Shown here one piece after another: positions 37,401-52,000 of a DNA stretch of 64,000 nt. Source of the stretch: Zygaena filipendulae (taxonomy: Eukaryota; Arthropoda; Insecta; Lepidoptera; Zygaenidae); the NCBI GenBank assembly GCA_907165275.2, contig OU015650.1, positions 7,408,001 through 7,472,000 of the forward strand, in the 5' to 3' direction. Within the stretch, counting starts at the first letter, position 1. Each line of letters opens with the position of its first letter. Position numbers and translations under genes: made by a program. The notes below the pieces were generated by a model. That model worked only from the letters and a program-made list of their open reading frames with translations. It did not search any database and was not told where the DNA came from.

Positions 37401-40010
37401 AGCATAGATATAATATAATACTGTACTGGTAATAATAGTAATAAGAGTATTTTGTGAATCATACATTAAACTTTCAAGTAATTGAGAAGTTATACGATTA
37501 CTAACAGACGCACCAAAGATTGTAGGACCTAAAGGTCGCAGCTATGTTGTATAATTAGTCCGTTTACATATCTATACTAATACTAGCTGTGCCCTGCGGT
37601 ATCACCCGCGTGAGTTTGGAAATTCCGGCAGGAACTCCAAAGTAAAATATGGTGCAAAAAATAAAAATAAAAAATTCTGGGTAGCCACCCTTTCATCTAG
37701 GCGTATGAAAAAATAGCTTACGACCTCAGACCTACCAAATATACACAAAAAATTTAATAAAAATCGGTCAAGGTGTTTCGGAGTAGTTCGACAATAAACA
37801 CTGTGACACGAAATTAATATATATCTATACTAATATTATAAAGAGGAAAGTTTGTGAGTTTAAATAAATAGTGAGTTTGTTACGTTGTAGGGGGTAATCT
37901 CCGGATCTACTGAACCGATTTTGAAAAATCTTTTACTTATATGAAGCTACGGTAGTCTTGAGTGACATAGGGTACTCTTTAGAGTTATCTCGGGATTCCT
38001 GCGGGAACTCCGAAATTACCACGGGTGAAACCGCGGGGGAACAGCTAGATTATAAAGACGTAAAGTTTGAGGGTTTGTGAGGTTGTATAGGGGGTAATCT
38101 CTGGATCTAACCGATTTTTTTAAATTCGTTCACCATTAGAATGCTACATTATTCCTGAGTGACATAGGTTATATTTTAACCCGGAATTCCCGCAGAAACT
38201 CCAAAATTACCGCGGGTAAAACCGCGGGGAACAGCTATTTTGTATAATGTAGAGAAATACACCGCTGTTTTGTATTTGCTTCCACCCCTCGTGTTAGGTT
38301 AGAACTGTGATATAAAATACTCAAATGGTACCCGTTTTCAGATGTGTGAAAACCCACCAAAACAAATTTTCTGCCTTTGCTATTTTATACAAAGTGCCGA
38401 CCGTTTGTAAAAGGGAGATTTATAATAATTACTACGTCTATGTATACCTAAGCCAACGACTATAAATATAACAGACATTTTTTTAAAACTCTTATTGTAG
38501 TTTTCTTTTTAAACATCTTAAACGTGGCTATCTGGCCAGCACAGTTCGTGGCGTTGTTAACGCGTGATGTATACCTAACGTCGGGGGCTAGCACTGGGCG
38601 TCGAGCGACCGAGTGAGAAATAGCGGGTTATGTAGCAGCCCAGAGCCACTTTGTGCCCAGAGCACGGGCGGGCACTCGCCGATTTTACTGTCGGCATTAT
38701 ACCGCACCGAGAAACTCTAATGCGTCGCTGATGTTTACAACAAAAATACTCCCCTAATAGACATCTACACTCGGATTATGTCTTTCCTCCATTTAGATAT
38801 TGGACTCGGGGAAATTGGGGCTGGCTTGAGAGGTATACATAGGTACCATTTTTATAGCTTTTGTACTCTATATAGGTATTATCATTGAAGCAGACGGCTA
38901 TCTCTTGAATATCTCAAGGAATTTCAGTATCTGTATCTCTCTGTTCTGAATTAGAGTTGCTAAGTTGATAGGTACGAAGCGCCTTGGCAACGGTTGCGGC
39001 TTAATCAACGACGATATTATTTGTGTAATATAATTGTTATACACTATTACCATAGCTAAATTGTAAATAATTAAGCCTGAATTGCTTCAAATTACACTTT
39101 GGAAGCCCGGGAGTCCCGGGTTCGATTCCCGCATCAGAGTGAATATATTTTTTATTAACCTCTTTCAGTCATCTTTAAGTAATTTTAAAGTATTATATCA
39201 GCTTTCGGGTATTACTGACATAGAATTTACTCATAGTACAAGCTGTATCTATTTTGTTTGAATCCAGGTGGTGTAGTGTAGTCCTTATTATCTTTTCGTT
39301 TGAAATTTAGTTATTATCGATTATTGTTAACTACGATAAAATATTTATTTTTTTGTACCTTATAGTTTGGCTCTATGTGGTTCAGAACTTTGATTAAACA
39401 AGAAATCTATAAATTTTAGGTAAGTGTTACACGTTTTGTTGCTAATAGAGATTGTTCAGATAAAATATATAGCACTTACACTGGAGCACATATGCCGCGA
39501 GCTCTGCGGCGAGGTCGAAGTTGACTGGCAGTCGCCCACGCAACACGTCTTGCTTCAACTGCAAGAATAACTGGTACCTGCGAAAGAGATTCACAATTAA
39601 ACAATCGAATTAAACAATAAAACATAAAGTACCTACCTATCTATTTCGCTTACCTATATCGTCGCTATCTATCAGAGATCGTGGACCAACTTCTGACCAG
39701 TAGGTAGGTATTTGCAGGGCACAGCTAGTAGCTAGCTATAGATAGCCACTAGCTGTGCCCCGCAGTTTAACCCGCGTGAGTTTCGGGATTCCCGCAGAAA
39801 CTCTAAAGTAGCCTAATTTACATCTTTTAACAGCTAATTAGTAGTGAAAATCTCGTCAAAATTGGTCCAACCGTTTTGGAGATTCATCTGCGTAAACTTC
39901 AAATTTCATTCATAAGAACCTTCTTTTTACAATAACAAACGCAACAAAAAAGAATTAGCGCAATTGGTCCAGCCATTCACGCGTGATGCCGTGACCTAAA
40001 GAAATAAGTA

Positions 40011-40052
<42 letters not shown>

Positions 40053-43000
40053 TAGATAGATATACTGATACTAGCTGTGTCCCGCGGTTTCACCCGCGGT
40101 AATTTCGGAGTTCCCGCGGGAATTCCGGGATAAAAAGTACCCTATGTCCTTCTTTGTACCCCTGAAAACGTGCATGGCAAATTTCATCCAAATCCGTTTA
40201 GCCGTTTTTGCATTATTGAGTAACAAACATCCAAACATCCACACTTTCACATTTATAATATTAGTAGGATTATGAAGTGAAAAGATTTAATTTTTTGTAC
40301 GTTTGTTTGCATGTATGTTTGTTTGTTTGAAATGGATAAATTCAAAACTACTTAACCGATTTTATAAATTCATTCACATAAATAAGGGTACGTATTCCTA
40401 ATTGATATAGGGTCTAGTTATTCCGTGGTTCCGACGTTAACTTCCAAATAGACTCCGATAAAACCGTGCGGGATCGACTAGTGTTTTAAAAAAAAACATA
40501 TTTTCGCATGTCTTTTGTATGACCAAGGTGACTTCTTGATGCTTTAAGCAGCTTTATCCTTTATGAGGAATCAAAAATGAGTGTAAACATAGTATTTTGT
40601 TTTGCTATTCCTATATCTACTGTGGATTTTTCAATCCCATGCTCGGTTTTCATTCTATGTATTTGCTGTCCTTTTAAATTCTAAGATGCTTCCTTATATT
40701 ATCGTCTAATGCACGTATCTACTTCTTTATTTATAAGAAGAATTCTCAATTCATAATCACGTTTCAAGTTAAACTGCAGCTAGCAAAACCTTTTAACATA
40801 TTTTGGTCGTCCAAAGAGAATTAGAGGCATAACATTTTCCTTAAGGGAAAGCTTGAAAAATATGTACTAATCAAGAAATATTTTACATTTTTCGTTTTAC
40901 CTATAAAAAAAAAGTTTTTTTTTTGTTTCGACATCTGTTCAACTCAATTTTGCTTATTAAAAACGTAAAACTAAACTCAGTGGAAGTTTTCTTACATAGC
41001 TGTTCTTAACAGCAAATAAAATATTAAAACGCCATCAGTGCCAAGGTTTTCAGAGATTTTACGAGTATTAAAATGAGGCTCTTATCTTAAACGGAAAGGT
41101 TTTCCAGCGTTGTGCCGATATAAGGAAGCCGCGGGTGGTGCAGGTATTTATGACGAGCCCGTACGCCATGATAAAATGAAATGAAATTTTTAATATTACT
41201 TTCAAAGCGCTAAATCAAATAGAAATAATGAATAATTGAAACTTTTCTGGCTCCAATTGTAACCATTGTTGTCAGCTTTAAAAGTAGGCTGCCAAAGTCT
41301 TTCTATACGAAAAACAACTCAAGTTTGGTATTTTGAGGTAGAATTATTAAAAGACAGAAATTGTGATGGCCTTTTATTTTAATTTAAAAAACCGCTTGTC
41401 CCCTTGAGAATATTTAATTTAATTAACTTAGTATTTTTTTGATGGTTTCAATAAAGTTTTAGAGCGAAGCCGTATAAAGCCCGTAGGTGCGTCGCGTCGT
41501 CGCCCCATTCATTTCGCCGGAGCCGTGTTCAGTCGCCGCTGTTTATGAGCTTACCGAGTTTACTGCAAGAACACTACTTTATTTCATTGTACACTTCACC
41601 AGCTCTACTAAGCTATCAAAGTTTTAACAGTGTTTCTGTGTAACAGAATGTAACATAAAAACTAAATGGCCCAGTAGTACGATGGTCACAAGAAGAATTA
41701 CCAGCTCTACCTACTTATTTTAGTTATTTTCTCTCTTTTTGAGATATATGTTTAATAATTTATGATTAATTTAACGTTCTGGAACTGTGACCAATGCGAA
41801 CCCATGTGAATTTTGGGATGCTCTCGCGAACTCCGGAATAAAATCCTTTCTTATGTGACGTCTATTTCATATACGTAATCTACCTACCTGCTTCAAGTAG
41901 TACCTATTCGAAATTTCGTGAACACTCAGTGAGTATATTATAATGAGTGCTATTTCGTATACTAGGGTTTCACATTATATGAAAATACTACGACTCGATT
42001 GGCGCAATGGTTACCATGCCTGCCCGCTAATCAAGAGGTTCCGGGTTCGATTCCCGGTGGGGGTGGACTTTGTGTGATGAACATAGGGTTCCATTTTCCA
42101 GTCTGGGTGTGTATATATATATCTATAGTATAATACCTATATATGTAATAATATGTGTAGTATATACCACGTTTGCTTGGTATCCACGAGACAAGCTTAT
42201 AGCTTAGTGTGGGATCAAGTAGATCTGTGTGTTGTGAAGTGGATTATTATTACTTTAAAAAAAAAAAAAACGTGTGTGCGTGTTAATGTGTAGAAAATCA
42301 AACTAATTCTAATAAACGTGGTTACCTAACGGCCGAAGGGGTAACTCGAACGAACATATCAATCATTTTTCCTACTTTCCCTCTTGGGACATTTTACTAC
42401 ACAGTTTCATTTTAGTAAAACTACTTAAATGTCTAATTTCTAATGTAAATCTATCTATACTATAATAAAAGAGTAGAATCCGCGATTTTGTACATTGAAT
42501 ATTTTTAACAAAAAAAATATACAATCGAACATAGAACCTCCTCCTTTTTGGAAGTCGGTTAAAAATTGACAGGGGACGATAAACGAAGAGTATAACCAAC
42601 CACAAAAAAAGGGTTTTTAAAAATCTTTTCTATCTGTCTGTCTGTCTGTCTGTTCGCGATAATCTCCGAATCTACTGAACGGATTGTCATGCGGTTTTCA
42701 AAGGTAGATTAAGCTTAGCATGGAGCTTCATATAGGCTTTGTTTCATTGAAATCGGATGTCGGGAAAAAAGTTGTTGTATAAAAAAACCTTTCGCGCGGG
42801 TGAAACCGCGGGGAACAGCTAGTCTTTAATAAATAGGTATTTTAAAACAAGGGAATTTAAACAAACTGAATATAACAATGCCTAAAAAAGAGATTGTGAT
42901 CTCTATAATCGTAATAAGGAAAAGTTAGTACTAAAATAACATAATATGAGATTGTGGGATGGCATCGTAAAACAATAGTGCCCCCTCGGGTATATTAACG

Positions 43001-46000
43001 CCATCTCCAAACGTCGACTGCTGATGCAGCGCTGAATGGAGCCGGCGCAGCGCGGCGCGGCAGATGTCTTTTATTATCACCACTGCTGTACGGGTACATT
43101 TGTCAACACAAGTGTTCATAACTCTTCAACAAAAGATATGTAAGTCGGCAGTTATGATAGACCCTAATTGAAATTATGTGTGGGCGTCCAAGTAAAAGGG
43201 GTCGAGTAGTGGGATATTGAGTTAAGATTAGATTCGATATCTAGAATAGTCAATTGACCACATACCTATTAAGTCTAAAATTGACAAGAATTTCTTATCT
43301 AACTAACCTATAGCTAAAAAAATTTTAAGAGTTAAAAAAAACATTAAATTGAAGTTTCGACATTATGTGTAAAGTGTCGAAAGGTCGAAAGTTTAATATT
43401 AGGGGAAGTTTTGAAAAAAAATTTTGATATTAATGATGGTGGTCAGACCCCATGTCCATATGATATCAGTAATTTAGTATCATGGGCAAGAAGTTAAACT
43501 TATACCTATACCTAAATAAAAATGTATTTAGTTTCTTTTTTTACCCACTAGATTGCGTAAAACAGAACAAAGTTTAGTTTCAAGTTTCAAGGTTTGGTTT
43601 AGTTTTAATAAATAGTAATGAGCAACAACCTCGTTAAAAACTTTTATTTCAAAATTGTAAGAAGTTTGTAGAGTGAAAAATAAGATGAATATTTTTAAAA
43701 GATACTTTTGGCCGTAACTGTACAGTTTATTACAACAATAAAATTGCATGCTTTCGCGCGACGCGCACTTCCCAAATCATGTAAATTCTACTACGTGTGA
43801 TGTTACAATTTTACAAACAGTCCAACTTCAATCATGTATTTCATCTGACCATAGTAAACACAATAATAATAATAATCAGCTGTGCCCCGTGGTTTCACCT
43901 GCATTAATTTGAGGAAAAAACCTATTAAAATATAGATATTCCAATTTCCACAGCTAACCGTTTACACAGCGTATAGGTAGGCACGCAACGGAAGCTCTCA
44001 AAACGAAAAAAAAACCCGTTTTTGCAACTTTTTTCATTGCTGCTCTGCTCCTATTGGTTGTAGCGTGATGTTATAATATAGCTAATAGCCTTCCTCGATA
44101 AATGGATTATCCAACACAAAAATATTTTTTTCAATTCGAACAAGTAGTTCCTGAGATTTGCGCGTTCAACCAAACAAAAAAACTCTTCAGCTTTCTATTA
44201 TGTATAGTATAGATATGTATATATCAATTTTGTTTCTAGTGCGGAAAATGTGTTAAACTTTTACGAGGCACGAAATATAGGGCCGAGTCAACTATGCAGG
44301 TTAACTCAGTCGGATAGTATTATCACAGTACCTATTACTATATTATCTGTGGTCGGGTCCAGTAAAATTCAGAGCTGATAAAAGTTACAAATATTTAAAG
44401 TGCAAGAAATAAGGATTTGCTATCGAAAGTCTAAAACACGAGCGACGCGAGCTTTTTAAAGCTACTACACGTTTTGCAGTAAGAATGAGTTTTACAGTAT
44501 TAATGATTTTAATGCCCTCGTTTATCCTGTACGGTATATATTGATTATATGGAAATATATTAAAAAAACTGCAAAAATAAAAACACATGCATCGAAAAGA
44601 TTTTATGCTTTTTGTTACTATGCGGGCCCATACAAAAGCGCACTTCTATTTATCAAACAAAAACTTCACAACCTTACAGCTAAACACTAAAGCACTATGA
44701 AATCAATAACAGAAGAGATAACAAACAGTATTTTAAATATGGTAAAAAACACAGTCGAATTGAAGGCCTCCTCCTTTTAAATATCTATGTATTAACAAAA
44801 TCTTCATAGCGCACGCGCGTTGTACGTTTTCACTTTAATTAGGTTGAATCGTTTTTATTTTATCGTCTCCTTATAATGGATGTTTCAATGGATGGAATAT
44901 TGAATATTTTTTTATAAAGAATTAAAATTTAGTATTCCGATCGAAGAACAATCTAATTTATCTAAAACACTGGATTTTGGCACGTTTATTATCATAGAAA
45001 AAATCGGTATTAAGGCACAAATGGTCATTAAAAATCAAGTATTTGCACATAAACTGGCTTTAAAAATATTAATTAATAAGTAAAAAAAAAGCTTATATTT
45101 TTAATTCAAGCTAGTAGCACTCAATAAACATTAATTAATGACTGTTCGTGTCTACTTTAAAATAAATATATTATATAGCTGTTCTTATAAGTTCGAACCA
45201 CATAGGTAAATGTCACAGTCATAATATTGATTTATTGCTAATTGCCTTTTAAAATGCACACAAATTTTATTAATCTAATCAAAATCATATTTCTATAAAC
45301 CCAAAATAGAGTGTCAAAAAATAAAGAATTTATGAATCTAATCAAATCAAATTTATACTAACAGTACCTACTAACACCTACCGAGTAGGTACTGGTCAGT
45401 ATTTAGAAAAGTCTTATTTCGTAACTTTCGCACGAAACACGTTTATTACGACCATGTCTATAATCTCGTCTGATGATAAACTACGTTATTATGAACTATT
45501 TTACGCGTCAGCCAAATAAATGCTTGCTAACTGTACACTTAAAGCACTCAAGAAACAAAATCCGGCAGGTTATTCGAGTCCATAATTTGAATATCTTACC
45601 TAGTAATTTCTTCGAGTAGCTTGCAGGGGTCGGCGGCGTAAAATTTGACTCCAAAGTAGAACGTGTGCGGTTCGGAGCCTCGCAACTGTCGTCGCAACCT
45701 CTTCCCCACGTCCAGCCAGTGCTTTGCAGGAAAATATAATCTTTATTAAAAGATTAACCTAAGTTATTTAATAATATTGTTTTATTAGTCATACTATCCC
45801 TTGTTAGTAAAATTTTATAGATCGAAACTTTGTCTTTTTCCCATTAATTATTATTTTCAGGGATAATTGTAGAGTCGGAAAAGAAAACAGGCTATAGGCC
45901 ACAGTAAACTGGAAAAATTCACTAATAATAATTATTTGGGCGCATTAAAATTCACGAAATTTTTATAGTGAAACCGCAGTTCACTAACGGCCGCACTCAG

Positions 46001-49000
46001 CGTCGTTTTAATGATTACTTAATTTTAAGTAATAATTTAAAAAAAAACTGCCGCACTGAGACATTCATTAAATTAATGTTAATTGACATTTCACTAATTA
46101 AGTTTTTAGTTAAATGCCAATAAAATTAATTTTTGAACTTATCTAAGTGCGACAGTTTTATTTTTTAAGTCTTTACTTAAAATTAAATAATTATTTTATA
46201 ATAAAGTAATCATTAAAACGACTGTGAGTGCCGTAGGAAAGCTAGTGTTGACATAATACTTTTAAAAAAATTAAAGTTGCTATCATTTGCCTGTTTAACC
46301 ATCGCACTCATTTCATGATTTCATTAGCGGTTCCATTTTTTAAATTAAGAACATTGAACTATTTTAGTAATCATTATATTGCCTGTGAGTGTGGCGGTAT
46401 GCGAGTAAATAAAAGCTCTACGTTACAAATTTTAATTAAATTGGCACGGTACTCTTTACTACCTACGCCACTTTTATCGGTAATAAAAGGTTCCAATGGG
46501 TACTTTTTATCGATAAAATTCAAGATAAAGCTCTTTAATAGGGCTCTCTACTCTCTTCTGGTGCACATAAACTGGTTTTTGTAGATTGCATATTATTAGT
46601 ACATGAAATTTTTTAATTTTAATGAAAGATACACAAAATCAAAATAATATGCTTGATGATAAACACATTACGCTTAAATTCAACTTTCACTTTCCCACAT
46701 ACGAATACTGGAAAGTGGCAAGTGCCTATTAATAAATAAATTATGATGAATGTTTATTAACATTAAATTATGTTTTTGCTCTGCGAATATAGGACATTGT
46801 TCGTTTAGACTTTAGTTGAAGCATAAAGTTTATCCTACTAATATTATAAATGTGAAAGTGTGGATGTTTAGATGTTTGGATGTTTGGATGTTGGTTACTC
46901 AATCACGCAAAAACGACTGAACGGGTTTGGATGAAATTTGGCATGCACACTGTCAGGCATACAGAGAAGGACATAGGGTACTTTTTATCCCGGAATTCCC
47001 GCGGGAACTCTGAAATTACCGGAGGTAAAGCCGCGGGGCATAGCTAGTATGTAGATATATTAGGTTTTTCTAAATAAGTCCTACATATTTACAATATACT
47101 TACTGTTTGACTGTCCTGGTCCACATAGCGTAGCCCAAAATAGGCTGTCTCGAGAAGATCCAGATGTTTGAAGACGACGTCCAGTAGCGCTTGTCCCGTA
47201 CAGTTGTCCTGGGAAATATAAAAGAACATTGAGAAGAGGAACTCACGTATAAGTGACTGACCACAAGACAAATATTGTACTTACAATTATCCCACTCAAA
47301 TCCTTAATTGACTAATCATAAAATTTCGAAAACTACTTGACATAAAGAAGTTAATTTTCTTCGGTGGTTTTAGAGGGAAACTTTGAAACTAACGCGAGCA
47401 AAATTGCGCGAATATTAGTGCCTAATAATAATGGTTCAGATTTTATAAAATTTTTCTTTGTTTCAAATCCTAATAGTGAATACCATAAAAGTAGAGCAGA
47501 TATAGCAAGACATTCGAAAACAAAAGTATTAATTGTATTCTCACGGGAGAACATGAGAATAACTATACTATCTTTAATTTGCATTCTCACCGCCTCCATA
47601 AGGGCGATTTGCACGCGATATCTGGGCAAGAAAGACCAGTAGTCATGTTGATTCCACATCGACGTCATAATGAATGGGTGTTCATTGCTTAGGGCTAAAC
47701 CGAACGACTGAAACGCGCACGCAACAAGGACTTTGCATCGTCGCTTTAGCTCAAAGGAACGGTTTAATCTTCTCCTTTTCATATTATGTTAACTAAATTT
47801 TTTAACTTCAGGTTCTTTTCTGAATTGAATTTTTTTAATAGGTATGAAATGGGAGTTTTTTGGCAGGAATCAAAGATGGCGGTTTGGTCGTTTATTTTCC
47901 TGTCGATAAAAAATGGTTAAAAATGGATTTTATTGTGTTATAAGGTGCTGTATTGGACAATAATTTTCACAGTGGCGGTTTTTATATTCTCAAGAAGATA
48001 TATTATGACATTTCGAGCTGATTTCTTCAGGATCCTCCAAGAGCTCCGAGAAAGTTCTTGCAAGCTATAGCACCGTGGCTTGCAATTTCAAACCGTACAA
48101 CGAAGCATTTTAATAGAAAATACATTGACGTAATTAATTTTAGTTGAAACTGGCTAAATGCATTATATGCGAAAGTCCATAAAAAAGAAGAAGAAAGTTG
48201 AAATATTTTTTTGATAACACCATTGATCCAGGGGTTAGAGAACCTAACTGATTTCGCGAGGTGTCGCAGGTTCGATCTCCACATCAAGGTTGGATGTTGG
48301 TTATGTAATGATCATTTTGTTTACCTGTCTGGGTCTGGATGTTTAATTTGTATGATAATTATATACTTATTTATAACAAAAAATTAAAGGCTCTGCTTAG
48401 CTAGCTTCGAGCCAGGCGTGAAACAAAGTCCTCCGCCGCATCTGTCTGTTTATTCACGATAAACTCAAAAACTACTTAATGAATTTTCATGCAGTTTTCA
48501 ATAATAGATAGAGTGAGAAAGGTACCTAAATGCGAAAGTATGTATAACTCTGTCTACCTTTTCACGCCTTAGTCAACCGATCATCAAGAAATTTCACATT
48601 CACGTTATTAGGTTAGAGGTAAAGAAAAAGACATGGGGTACGGTAAGGTAAGAGGACATAGGAACTTTTTATCCAGCAATTCCCGCGGGAAAATCAACAG
48701 CTATAACTATGGTAACTATACAAACTAAATAAGTACACCAAAACGTGTAAATCTCTACTTATCAATACATATAAAACAGTTCCGTTAGTAATAATAAAAC
48801 AACTTAATACGATAATAAATAACGTACCTACTCGGAATCCCAATGCAATCTAATTCGGGTCGTAGTGGCTATAGTAATCACGAGATAGGTCTTAATTAAG
48901 GGACATGTGAAACATACACACAGCTTTCTCGCACACAGCCATAGATTGAAACATTAATGCAACATTTCTCAACCGGTGTATCGCGAACCCTCTCTAGGCA

Positions 49001-52000
49001 CACCTGTGACACTTCATTGATCATTCAAACGGACAATTTAACTCCCTACTACTCCTACAGGCGGCCGGCTTGTCTGCACACGTGCAATGTGTGTACGTTT
49101 ACGAGTTTGTAAGCTCCATTGAGTCTAGGCACGACAAGCCACGGAGTTAGTGTTCGAAATTCAAGTTGATATTGTTCAACACACACACACACACAGCAGC
49201 AACAGGCTACAACACCGCTATTACCTCTAGGCTCGCAAGGTAAAAAAAGGTTGGGAAACGCTGCATTAATGTGTACCTTCTCCCGTTTGTGGGAAAATTG
49301 CGAAACAGTTCGTTGGGCTGAATAATAAATGATTTAATAACACAGTGCGTTTGCTCCGACCGGCGAACGTTCGGCTCAAAAAATAACAAACGGTTTGGAA
49401 CTGGCAGCCGAGGCAATGGGCACGTACGTGTAGGATATTATACGCGATGATAACTACAGTGGGCACGCGATGCTTGCAGCGACGAATCGCGCCAGTGTCT
49501 TTCGTGTAAACCCACAAGTCTTATTTCGTCATCCCCCGCAAGACGGGAACATTGCTTTCAGCGACTTAAGACTAGTAATAGATACAGTTCACTAACAATG
49601 TAATAGTTTTCTATTAGGTAACAGATTTAAAAATTCTAAGGCATATTTTTTTACGCTTGAAGTATTACGTATGCAAAATATATATTAAGGTGTGCCCCGC
49701 AGTTTCACCCGCGTGAAAAGTTTTTATGTAACAACTTTTTTTTCCGACATCCGATTTGAATGAAACAAAGCCTATATGTAGCTCCAGGCTAATCTTAATC
49801 TACCTGTGAAAACCGCATGACACTCCGTTCAGTAGATTCAGAGTTTATCGCGAACAGACAGACAGACAGACAGAAAAGAATTTTAAAAACTCTTTTTTTG
49901 TGGTTGATTACTCTTCTTTTATCGCCCCCTGTCAATTTTTCTTAAAAATATTCATAGTACAGAATCGCGATTTCTACTCTTTTATTATAGTACTAGCTGT
50001 GCCCCGCGGTTTCACCCGCGTGAAAAGTTTTTATGTAACAACTTTTTTTTCCGACATCCGATTTGAATGAAACAAAGCCTATATGTAGCTCCAGGCTAAT
50101 CTTAATCTACCTGTGAAAACCGCATGACACTCCGTTCAGTAGATTCAGAGTTTATCGCGAACAGACAGACAGACAGACAGAAAAGAATTTTAAAAACTCT
50201 TTTTTTGTGGTTGATTACTCTTCTTTTATCGCCCCCTGTCAATTTTTCTTAAAAATATTCATAGTACAGAATCGCGATTTCTACTCTTTTATTATAGTAC
50301 TAGCTGTGCCCCGCGGTTTCACCCGCGGTAATTTCGGAGTTCCCGCGGGAATTCCGGGATAAAAAGTACCCTATGTCCTTTTCTGTATCCCTGACAACGT
50401 GCATGCCAAATTTCATCCAAATCCGTTCAGCCGTTTTTGCGTGATTGAGTAAACGTATGTGAGGATAAGAGCTCGAAAGCGCGTTTTCATCCGACTTGCT
50501 TCAAATTTATCGTCACTGCTCAGCTCTTATGTGTCTTAGCGTTATGTTTATAGCCTATAACCTGCCCAGGAGTGTGGACTACAATCGTACCAAGTTTAAT
50601 TAAAATCCCTTCAGTAGTTTTTGACCCATGCGTGCACATACATACAGACAGACAGACCGACAGACCGACAGACCGACAGACAGACAGACAAAAAATTTAC
50701 TGATTGCATTTTTGGCATCAGTATCGATCACCATTCATCCTACAATATTAATTTTGAAAATATATTCAATGTACAGAATTGACCACTCTGCAGTATAGAA
50801 GATATAGAAGATAGATAGATGTGTTTAGATTATTAGGCACAATCGTGAAAAAGAGACGTATTCGTCATCGACTCTAAGATTATATCTTTTATAAAATTAC
50901 CTATATTTATATATTTTAAATCGATAGTTGAATAATCGTGTAAGTGGATCGGAGTAAAAAAGTACGTTAAAAAGTATAATAAAATTTATCTCCACATAAA
51001 ATACAGCGAAGCCGAAATCATTCATCCGTCTCGCTTGTAATCTTGCTTATAATAATCGTAACAAAAGCAAAAGCGCGACCAATTACCGCTTTCAATGGGC
51101 TTCAAAACACAATATGATCTATAATCTTCGGTTAAGCTTTAGTGGCTTCCACTCAACTATTTTTGTATGTAGCGGTAAATAATGTCTTTTTCCTACAGAA
51201 AATATCACTGGTACCGCACGTCGTATTCGATTATAACTTTCATACATTTCCCCATATCTACAGTATTGGAGTGATAAATCTTTGTGTTTTATTAATGTTA
51301 AAGTAGAAAAGTTCTTCCTAGATTCGTTCAAGACAAATGTTCTTTTATAGATAGGGCAGCAGAAACGTGAAGAAAGGACGGCAATTTATCTAAAATACCC
51401 TTACAATTCAACAAAAAACCGTCGAACTTGCAAAGAATAAACTTTAGCTAAATTGAATGAATACAGTTACATTATAATATTCGAGGTAAAACTGTTTTAC
51501 GCAAAAGTAGTACCCTGGTCTACGTAAACACGCCAAACAAAAGCATTTTAGGGACAAATTCCTATGTTGTTCTCAGTTATGACAAAGACTTATATCGGAA
51601 TAACTGTGGAAAACCACTAAAGCCGGTGGTCTTATGTGTTTGCAAGTTTGTAGGAGTTTTCGAGATAATAGAGATTGTGTGTGAGGAGTGCGCGGGGTCG
51701 GCGGCTGCCACCATTATTCTCAGTCAAGCGGCAGGCGAGGGCTTAAGCCCGTGTTGTTTCAAGCAAACTTTAAAGAAGTTTTACTTCTCTTCCAATTAAT
51801 ATCCTCAAAGACAGTTAGCTGTTACTCACTATTGATTTTGTCTAAGAACGAAAGTTAGGATGACGATATTATTTGAAAAATTTTTTAATTTTGCGAGACG
51901 TTGTGCGCATTGAACTTTGCAAACAAAATACCTATTGAATAAACCCATAGAGCAAAAGTTACGCATTGCCTATATAAAAAAAAAAAATGTTTTTATTTTT

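Noticed and set aside
42001..42075. tRNA gene
   Set aside because: Has box A and B but is followed by a SINE body and shared with the copy at 405-683; no acceptor-stem pairing visible.
49857..50690. CRISPR-like spaced repeats
   Set aside because: The repeats are tetranucleotide microsatellites and two 307-bp transposon units, not short direct repeats with unique spacers; the genome is eukaryotic.
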